Origin: Symbiodinium natans
Taxonomy: Eukaryota > Sar > Dinophyceae > Suessiales > Symbiodiniaceae
NCBI GenBank assembly: GCA_905221605.1
Contig: CAJNDS010002631.1
Coordinates: 122,001-186,000 of the forward strand
Direction: 5' to 3'
DNA: 64,000 nt
The position numbers and the translations under genes are program-made. The notes under the pieces were generated by a model that was not told where the DNA came from, searched no databases, and saw only the letters and a program-made list of their open reading frames with translations. Positions 43,690 through 54,167 of this stretch are shown piece after piece (the first letter of the stretch is position 1; every line of letters starts with the position of its first letter).

Positions 43690-46600
43690 GCGGCGGAACT
43701 ACCCTGAACCGAATCTTCGTGCATCTTACTGGTATAACCCCCAACTTGCCCCCAACCGTCAGAAGCTTAAAGCCGGAACTCTTGATAGGACTGCAAGCAG
43801 CTGCAAGCAAGCTAACTCCCAGTTGGTACGGAGGGCCGGTACAGAACTTCTCTCACGTACCAAGTCTCTCCGCAACGCGCTGCAAAGTAGGGCCTTCGCT
43901 TGCCTAAGTCCATTAGGGTTTAGGGTTTAGGGTTTAGGGTAGAGGTATCGAAGCTTCTGACATGACGGCTCGCGTAAACGGCATGAATCGGACTTTGCTC
44001 TGATCTGAAGTCTGGCTCTGATGATGTTCCAAAGACAAATCTAGCCCAAAGGGTCCATGTACCCATATAGTATATACTTGGGCCTTAAAGGGGTTCCTAT
44101 GCAGTAGCTTTAGGGCCCAAATATGTACTATATGGGTACATGGACCCTTAGGGTAGGGCCCTCAGTCACATACCCTGCGCCACACGAGGCGACAGGGCTT
44201 ACGGCGCTGGATGCACGGGAGAAGCTTGGCAAGTTCTTGGAGCCTTGTTGATGCGGGTTTAGGGTTTAGGGTTTAGGGTTTAACAAATAAGTAGCTCCCC
44301 TGAGCCATGGAAACTGGAAACAGGGGGCCCATCAGGGATGTGAAAGATACGGTTCTGTTCTCTCCTTTCTTGGAGTCCTTAGTCCTCAAGAAACGAGCTT
44401 GAGCTCGTGTGTCGCAAAGTGCGGAATCACAAGATATAGATCTAAGTAGAGGTAGGTTTGAACATGACTTTAAATTCTCATTTCCCTGAATCCTCTTTAA
44501 TCCTTATACAACCATTAAAAACTCAATTTTTATAGGGCCCCAAACCTACCCCAGTGAAGACATGGAGTGTCGAGGGGAGTGGGAGGGCTCAAAGAGGTGT
44601 ACTAGTCCTATAAACACAACATAATAAGTTGCTATAAGGATAGTTTAACAGATAATAATATTCTTTAATATCCATAGTAATATATATTATTCTATATACA
44701 AAACTAATATCCATTTTAATATTATTATAATATACACAAAATAAAAATAGCCCATGGGTCATGCCGAGACTGACCCACTGCAAAGCCCAAGTCGTATGTG
44801 CTGGATGTACCGGGGGTTTCTTCGAAATTAGGGGGTACCTTTATTGGGGTCCTTATTATGAGGGGATCCTACTGTTTCCCCTCAGTTTCGTAAACCCTTA
44901 TACAATTACATATGTTTTCTTGCAGAATCCTGAGTTCCAATTGCCGAACTCCAGCGATGGCAGGAACGACTTTGACCTCATGGGCGTGCAGATGGAGGCC
45001 CTGAAGACCGGCCCCCTTGGCTGCAGCAGCCCTCCACCCAAACCCCAAACCTTCGGGTCTGAAAAATTCAAAGTCCTGGTGTCTGGATTGTTGGGTTTCT
45101 AAGGTTCGGCTTTTTGCAGAATCATGCTGGATGGCTGCACATCGCCTGCATGTCCTAGCTGGCGATTGGTTTGCTAGAGGCTTTGTATTCTTTATACTGT
45201 AGCGCCATGCTGCTGAAGCTCTGAACCCTAAGCCCGAAAACAGGCATCTCAAGTTCCCTGCAATTGCGAAACAAGTTCGGCCTTTCTCATGTAACAGTGC
45301 GCGCAGCCCTCAAAACCAATGAGTCGCAAATCACAGCCATGTGAGGCAAGGCTGTCTACAAGCCAATCTACAACCACGACACTGGAAACAAGGAGCCAGC
45401 ACGATGCCACCAGTGCAGTCGAGTCGAGCGCCTTGTTATAGCCCCCTTTTTTTATAGTTAGGGAATACAAACAACATCTTTTCAATTCAGGTTCTAAAGG
45501 GAGACGAGCCAGTGGCCTTGTTGTGTTGTTACGCTGGGCTAGGGAAGTTGGCAAACGCCGCTGGCGATTCCTTGATTTCTGGTATGGACAGGTTTCATTA
45601 CAGTGTTCCTGGAGAGCAATGAGACACTCTCTGTGTTTAATGGGTACCCCTACGAATGCAGTTCGGCGAGAATCCATGTTTTGTCCAGGTGCAGACCTAG
45701 TAGCGATCAGGCCCCCCATGTGCTCTGCGGTGACTCTACGGTAGACAAGAAAAATGATGCAGCTCGGCCAAGTGGGGACCTGGCAGGCGAGTGGGCCACG
45801 TGGCAGAAACCAGCTACTGTGCACTGGTTCAAAGAGAAGCATATGAGGCAGGCGAGGGAGGCAGAAAGCAGGTGACGGTACCGCGCCACGCATGTGCGAC
45901 CTTTTGAAAAGAAGTTTGCTGGACAACTACATATCCGTCTTGTCCAAAACGTCAACCTGTCAGCGTGTGTACACAGCGCGTCCCAAGAACTGCAGCTCGA
46001 CGAGATTCGTCGTGGCGTGGAGCCTCCCTTACCCTGGCTGGTCGAATTGTGATCCCAGCACATTCATACAGTAGATGCTGCAAAGAAAGGTCTGCGCCTC
46101 ACAGTTTTGTCCTGCCGCCCAGGCACAACGCAGAAATGTTCATTGCTCCTGAAACCACTCACTTTCGATCTGCAAGGCTGCCGGCAACAGAGCTGGATTT
46201 TTCCAGCATGTCAAGCATGCACGCTTAGCTGAGTCCTGGCAGCCCCCTCATGCAGCAAGGTCATGGATGGCTCATATTGTGCAAAGTCTCAAGGCGGGAC
46301 GCAGAGTCCTGGTTGTTGCCTCATCATTCATCCAGTTTGCCCCTTTTGCAGAGGAAAGCGGCTTTAAACGCAGTCCAGGCCTCAAACGACAATGTGAGGC
46401 ACAAGGCTCGGGGCCCGAACTGTAGCAATATGAATCGCTACCCGCATGCTTAACCTCGTGTGAACGCGAGATCATGCATGATTCTGCTGTGTCCCCCTTC
46501 CCCAAGGCAAGGGAAAGGCAAGAAATACCCAACACTTCTCTCAGCACAGCATGGTGACTGGTGTCAAGCTTCCTCGCACAAGCGCTCCAGCCTTGCGGGG

Positions 46601-49600
46601 CGGCCAGTACAGTTATTCAGCTATTCTCTTGGCTCAACAAGTCTTTGCAGCTCAGATTGAAAAGTCTTAAAGGTAATCTAATGGAATGTTCCCCTGCCCA
46701 AACCCCAACATTGGCTGGTTGCTGCAAAAGACATCAGAAACACTACATGCAACAGCTTGACCCGAAACTTATCCGTTTTCCAACGTGGCGTCCTGGAGCA
46801 GCCACTCTCGTCCTTGCACTAAATGCAAGATGCAGTTGAAAGAGACAGGCAGCACGCCAAGGCAGATCAAGCCCTGGCCATAAATCACCTTTTCTAGTCC
46901 AGCTGGATGGGATATGGACTATTTGGGGTCTATTTTTTGGGGGTCCCCTATTTTCGTAAACCCCCATATGAAAACCGCCCCCTCGCAGGACCCTCCCGAG
47001 CTCATCGAGCCAAACAAGATCATGGTGTTCGAGGGCTTGCACCCCATCTACGATGAGAAGGCGGCGTGGTTTAGGGTTGAGGGTTTAGGGTTTAGGGTTT
47101 ATAGGGTTTAGGGTTTAGGGTTTTTGGAGAGGGGCCTTGAGGATGGCTGTGAGCTTCGGCTGAGGGTCGTAATTTGTTAGACGGATAAGCTGTTAAGTTC
47201 GAAAGCTCCCAAAGAGGGCTGTAAAAGCTTTGGGGTTAGCAGTTTTTTCAGTCTAGAGGCGTCAGAGAGAACTTCCCTGTGATCGTCAACATGCAGCATT
47301 TACACGGAGCCTTCTGTGTGTCAAACGTGAATCCTTCACTCCCAACACCTGGGAGATTTGCGCAAAAGGCCCGATCGCAGCTCGATTTGGCGATCTACAT
47401 CGACATCGTGCCGCTGGGCTTGTGTTAGCTTGGCACGGGTTTCGAGTTTTAGAGCGAGGCGCGCTGGAAATCCCACACCAAATTCGAACTCCCATCCTGT
47501 CAGCCCCAACAGCTTTAGCTTCTCGAGCTGTGCAAGCCCAAAGCTGGAGCATCTAATATAGGGGCCTGAATAATTCGCATAGGGTTTGGGGGGGTTATTG
47601 TCGTACATTTTAAATATAATTGGGCCATAAGGGAATACGATTAGTAATTGTTCTGAACCCTATACTAGTCCTCTGTACCTCTGTCAGTGCATGTACACAC
47701 TCCATCCTTTGATGTTGAGCTCAGCCCCGAAGCCCAAACCCTGGACTCCGCTTGACCATGCACCCTGAACCGACAATTCAGATTCCAGATGGGTGAGGTA
47801 AGGCTTCTTCTTGCAAGCTATGTCCAGTTGGTGTTGGTTGGAATCTCTCTAAAGAAGGTCTGATGGCATATCACGCGGCGAAGTATCTCTCAGCGTCCCT
47901 CAAATCGTGGAAGCTGTGAGTGAATGTGAAGCTTAAGGGTTTTTTCCTTTTCTTGGGGTGGGGTCGGGATGGAGTGAGTTTGTCCCTTGGAGTCTCTTCG
48001 CAGAGGCCTTCTGGGCTCATGCGCGAGTTTGATGCAGTTTGCAAAAGACGGACTGGAACGCCACGGGGACAAGACTTCCGACGTCAGTGTCAAAGTGCTT
48101 CTTCTCACGCGGATGTTGATTTGAGTCTTCCTTTGCCTGAAGTTATCTAAGAAGAAGTAGATATTTTGGACCCTTCATTTAAAAAACTAAGCAGGATGCC
48201 CTCCCCATGAAATACCAAGCATTGTCCCTGAACCCTAAACGCTAAACCCTTAGCCCTAAACCCTAAACCCTAAACCCGAAACCCGAAACCCTAAACCCTA
48301 AACCCTAAACGCTTTCTCTTTCCGAGGAATGATGTCAAGTTCGCGTGGAAGGTGCAGCGCGACGTGGCGGAGCGTGGCTGGACAGAGGAGCAGGAGTGGC
48401 TCCTTCTGGGGTTTAGGCTTTAGGGTTTTGGGGTTTAGGGGTTTAGGGGTTTAGGGTTTAGGGTTTAGGGTTTAGGGTTTAGGGTTTAGGGCTGTTGGAC
48501 TTTTTGGAGAATCTTGCATCCCAGCGGCCATATACTGACACCTCAGCCCCATCCAAACCTACCCAGAATCCGAGCCCGAAGCCCTCCAAAAAATCCTCAA
48601 CCCCTTTGTACCTGCAGCCAACCCAGAGGCTCCCAAACCTGCAGACGTTGCTACTAATTGCTTAAGAAACCAGAAGAACTATATACTATTCTTCCTTATT
48701 AAGGTTCATATAGGGATATTTTTTATTTTTGTTCTTTTGGGGTTCTTAGGCAAACAGTAGTTTGGAGATGTTGCAGGTGCGGGAGGACATCGACAAGCGC
48801 CTTCCTGATTTCTCCAAGTACGTGGACCCACAGAAGGTGGAAGGGACTGAGTTCTCAGGGTTTTCAGGGCCTTGCTGTGAGGGCTCAGAGGTTTTAGGGG
48901 AGTCGAGTGAAGTTGAGGCTTTCGGCGGGTTAGACCTCCAAAATCTCCCAAGTCTGAAGGCACCTACAACCCAGGGTCAGACAACCAGTCTGCAGAGGCC
49001 AACGCCGACGTCGTCCTCCGCCGGGGATCCTGGTATTCTTGCATTTCGAGCTTCGGTTTGTGGACTTAAGCATGGTAGGGTTTAGGGTTTAGGGTTTAGG
49101 GTTTAGGGTTTAGTGTTTAGGGTTTAGGGTTTAGGGTTTAGGGGTGAGGTGGCGCTCAGGGTGAACGGTGCCCAGCCTTTTAATCCACGTGGCCCAAGTC
49201 GCTGACGTCGCAGAAGCCGCAGAATACTCTGCCAAGATGCCTTGAGAGCCAGGCCTTCAGGGCTCTATATTTTTCTAGGGCGTTTAAGGATCCAAGCGAT
49301 GACATCTAGCTGAGTGCGCTTTGCATGCTTTAGCAACTTCAGCGCCGTTTCGATAGAAAACTCGCGGATGGAAAATTCTCAATCTCCCAAAACCCGAACT
49401 TTCCACATCTCCTGTAACCTATCATAACTTTCGGCGCAAGAAGTCAAGGATTGCACTCATCAAGCTGTACATGCGGGCATCGGTTCATGCCTCCTCACTG
49501 CGATCAGGATACGAGCCCTCGGACAAGGGCCTCCCATTCCTCAAGGTGCCTGTGGCTGTCTGGAAACTAGAAGGTGAAGAGTGAAGACCCTCGGAGAGTG

Positions 49601-52600
49601 AGGAGTTACCCAGAGAGCCCAATACCCCTTAATTAAGGAACATAGCTTAAATTTTCAAGGGATCCTTATTATGATTCAAGGAATATTCCTTAACTAAGGG
49701 GTATTGGGCTCTTCGGGTACAGCTGGTAGCCCATAGAGCAGGCCCAACATGGCTCTCTCCACACGCATGCGTCCTTGCACAACGTATCGACACGGTTTAG
49801 GGTTTAGGGTTTAGGGTTTAGGGTTTAGGGTTTAGGGTTTAGGGTTTAGGGTTTAGGGTTTAGGGTTTAGGGTTTAGGGTTCCCCGGAACCTAAACCTTC
49901 CAAACGCGGCAGCCTTAGCTTGAAGACCATTCCTCCACATGGTGCGGGTAGGTGAAGCTGATCCAGAAGAAGGACGGACGGGCTGCGCCAGGAATTCGGT
50001 TGGGAATGCTCTGAGATTTTGCAGCACACTCATCAGCATCAACGAGCAAATGAGCTGTACGGATACTGCGCATGGAATTCGGGAAGTCCATGCAACCCGA
50101 TGTGTCACGACGATTAAGCCTTCGCTTTTGTTGAAGCTGTAACTCCAAAATGCTGCAGAGCTGGCGGCCTTTAGCCTCCCTTTGACCCTCCTGCTAGTGA
50201 GCCCTGCCTGGAAGTCTAGACAACCGGAACCCGTTGGATTATCAAATCCCGAATCTTGAAATTCATAGATCCTGCCAAACACCGGAGTTTGGGGTGGGTG
50301 GTGGTGGTGGTGGTGGGTTTTTTTGGGGATTCAGTACACGAACAAGTCTAGAAAGTATGCTCCTAGCTGTCAAGGGCCCGGGGCTTGGGCAACTCTTGTG
50401 ATGGAAGGATGGCAAGTTCCCCATGATCACCTTGAAGAAGGACAGGGGGGTTTTGGCCCATGTTTCGGGTTTAACCGTGGAGACTTCAGGAACTGTTGCC
50501 GTTGTGTTGGCAAAATCTGCGGGATTCCTGGCGGGAGCACGATGTGCCTTGGCTTTGGGTGTTGGCTTGACTCCCTAAACCCTAAACCCTAAATGGAGCC
50601 CTGAGCATCTCAGGATGGCTCCGAACAGGTGCTGATTTAAACCTCCCGGTATTTCTGAACCCGCGAGTGTCACATGCCACATATTTTACATAGAACAACC
50701 GCTCCCTAAACTCTAAACCCTAAACCCTAAACCCTAAACCAGGCTGCACCCGAAGCCAGAAACCCCTGAAGCAATCTCGACCCCCAGCCCTCAGCCCAGC
50801 CGCTCTCACAACTTGTCCCCCCCTCAACTCCCAAAGGTCCCCCCCAAGCCCCATCCCTTGATGTCTTACTGTCTGGCGCCCCTGCCGCGTCCTTTGTAGA
50901 TCAGGTTCGGATCCCGGAACTTTTTGGCCCAAGGAAGTGGTAGAGTTGGCTTCAGGGGCTCCGGGGCTTGAGCAGGGCAAGATAGGGGTCGAAAAAAATC
51001 ACTAGTGGTATTCCCTTCTGGTCCCTATACAGCTATACAAAAGTAAAGTTTTGTAAGAACCCCCAAAACCCGGTCCAAATTTTAAGCCCCCCCCCCCCCC
51101 CAAATGAGGCTCTTTCCTGAGGCTTCCCTGACCAGGACCTCAGCCTGTCTGGAAGCGAGCCGGGCGCTCGCATCAAGCCAGGAGCATGCAAGCTAAACCC
51201 TCAACCCTCAACCCTGCACCCTAAACCCTAAACCCTAAATCAACATGTCAGAAAGCTGTATTGCATTCCGCTTGCAGTGCGAAGCCGAACTTTTCCTATA
51301 TGTATGTTTGTCCCATGGTGAGGATTCGTATAGGTTTAGGGCGATGGCTGTTCAGTTTTTGGCCGCAAGGCTCGGTCTTAAGGGATGTGTAAGTCTGCAA
51401 GTTCTTAAGTCGAGAAGTCCTAAACACACACGCTCGGGCCTTCTAGCTTCGGTGCTGTTGGTTCGAGATTCCAAGCCCCAGGTTTGTTCAAGCAGACCAA
51501 AACTCATTTTCCCCCTCTACATCTTGCGGAGCCTAAGACTACCTACCAATTGCTTAGGAACCCAGGAAAACGATTTTTCCTTGTTAAGGTTAGTATAGGG
51601 ATTACTACTTGTTATTCTTTTGGGGTGCTTAAGCAAACAGTAGAAGAAGCCCATGTGGCAAGGCCTGGCGCTGAGCTGAAGATGTACGACGACGACTGGT
51701 GCCTCGCTTGTGTAGCGTAGAGCATCAGTCCTCAGAGAGAGAGACGGACTCAGCATTTCGGGGTTTCCGAAAACAGGGGGGACCTTATCAGGGTCCTTAT
51801 TATGAGGGAATCCTGCTGTTTGGGTGAATTTTTCGGGGTCCCTGATTTTCGTAAACTCCCATGTAGAAGGGACCTTGGTCCGTGACTTGGGGCTTGGGGT
51901 GTAGAATCTGAGAGCCCTTCCATTTAGGGCTTAGGGATTATTGTTTAGGGTTTGGGGTTTGGGGTTGAGGGTCTATAGGGTCTTTCACCCTTTGCTGTGG
52001 TGAAAGGTTCGGCAGTCCTGTCACAGTCGTTGAGATGGACGGCGAGATCGACATGGACAACATGGAAGAGCAGCTCAAGGATGCCGGCTTTTCCTTTGTG
52101 GTACTTTACTGTAACTTTAGATCCTTAGCCTTTTTGGGTTTATTGGGTTTCTTAATAAGGCAGCTAAAATTTTAATTTTTAGCTACCCTTCTGAGTGTAG
52201 CCAAGTTTGTTTTCAGGATGGAGTTGGAATTCAAGAAAGACTTCTGGAAACTGTGCTCGCCAGACGGTATGTGCGTGCCCGTCTCCCTCAAGTATTCTGC
52301 TTAGGCTGCCGGTCTGTTTACTTGACAACCCACCCTGCACTTGCACATGCAAAGGCGATGGGCTAGATATCTAGCAAAGGAAACGAAGCTCAGTGAGGAG
52401 CTTCCTCAGCGAAAGTACTAATCTAACACGCCGCAGTATTTCACATTCGCATCTGCTGAACAGGCACTGCTGAAGCGTACTGAACATTAGTCTGAAATCA
52501 GCTTGGGCCTCAACATCGCACGATACAAGCTTACAACCTTGAGCCCAAAACCATTCGGCACTCTGAGGCATGTGTTGAGTTGATGCAAAGAGGCAGCAAA

Positions 52601-53722
52601 CCATCTGCCGGCATCGGCTGCAGTGGTGTTCAGAGGTTTGCGATTGTTCTTGTCGTTTTTTAAGGAGTCTAAAAAGTTTGTGCCATGAGGCCTGCAGCCC
52701 TGACCCTTGCGAAGGCAACTTGCCTAATATGGGGGGGGTAATCTTGTGGGGATTCTTATAGTGAAAAACCCTAAACCCTAAACCCTAAACCCTAAAACCC
52801 TAAAACCCTAAACCCTAAAACCCTAAAACCCTAAACCCTAAAACCCTAAAACCCTAAACCCTAAAAACCCTAAAACCCTAAACCCTAAAACCCATATTCA
52901 AAGTGCATTGGGCAGGAGATCGAGGCCAACATCGAGGGCCTGCCTTCGAAGTCGGACAAGGAGCTCACAGAGGCGGATGCTTTTTAGGGTTTGGGGTTCA
53001 GGGTTTAGGGTTTAGGGTTTAGGGTTTAGGGTTTAGGGTTTAGGGTTTGGAGGGAAGAATAGAGAAAGAGTTTGTGACGTTCGGGCTCCGGATTCAGGCA
53101 AGTTTTGGAGACGGGGGGGCAGAGCCTTCCTGAGTAGGGGTCTTCCGTGGCCTGTGCCTCGACCCGGGCATCGAAAAGTCTGTCTATCCCAAGTTGATTG
53201 TGCGTCACGGCAGAGCCTTGTCTCAGAGACTGCGTTTGTGATGCCACAACTCAAGTTGAGAACTCCTATTAGTGCCCTAAACCCTAAACCCTAAACCCTA
53301 AACCCTAAACCCTAAACCCTGAGAGTGCAGGCCATGGTCTCCCTGAAGTCTTCTCCGGGCTCGCAGAATGGCACTGGGCTCCTTCAGACGGTGATCGCCA
53401 TGAAGGCCTTCGGGGGCTTCAGGGAAGCAGGGTTAGGGGGTTTAGGGTTTAGGGGTTTAGGGTTTAGGGTTTGGGGTTTAGGGTTTAGGGTTTCGGGTTC
53501 AGGGAGGTGGGGAGCAGGATAAGAGGTGTGTATAAGGTTTAGCTGGGTGAAGTCTAGGGTTCCAGGGTCAGGGCTGGATAGGGCTAGAGCGTTGGGGAGC
53601 GGGTGGCTTCAGTGTTCTGCAGTCACGCTCCCGTATTTCTTGCCTGTGCAGTCAAATCGCTGTGTCCCGGGGCTTTGCCTGTTTTGTGTTACGTGATTGC
53701 ACTGCTGTGTGCTTGGGATCTT

Positions 53723-53761
<39 letters not shown>

Positions 53762-54135
53762 TTGTGCGTGCGGGCGTGCGTGCCTGCGTGCGCGCGTGCG
53801 TGCGGGCGTGCGTGTGTGCGTGTGTGCACGCGTGTGTCACTCCCGTGTTCACTGCAGTCTTTTGACTGACGCGTCATGTGTTCACATTCCCGTAGATTTT
53901 GCTAAGTTCTAAGTTTGAGCACCTAAGTTGGTTGCACATCGGTCTTGAGGGCTGTTTCGTCGGGATTCAGCTTCAGATACGACCGAAGACATGACATGTC
54001 GACAAGCTAGCCTTCCTTGCCCTAGCCGTGTCATTGGTCCATAGAGCTCCATTGTCCCCCAAAGTCGCTGATACTGCGGCACGTTACTGCATCCGAGGCT
54101 TCAGCCAAAACTTGAGCCGTAGTAGGGTGTAGGGT

Positions 54136-54167
<32 letters not shown>

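Larger units (their letters stand above)
49025..51642 (+). other. PRK intronic region with unresolved exons
   Basis: About 85 PRK codons should fall here and just downstream. A frame VKLIQKKDGR after GGGTAG at 49952 may be the VRLI segment. Otherwise telomeric arrays, one family-A element and a C16 run (51087-51102). Confidence 0.5.

Noticed and set aside
45249-45926. 225-codon minus-strand frame
   Set aside because: It overlaps a phase-confirmed PRK exon on the other strand, shows no domain, and lies mostly in an intron.
52371-52718. 115-codon minus-strand frame in a PRK intron
   Set aside because: Cys/Ser-rich, no recognisable motif, no splice or start context.
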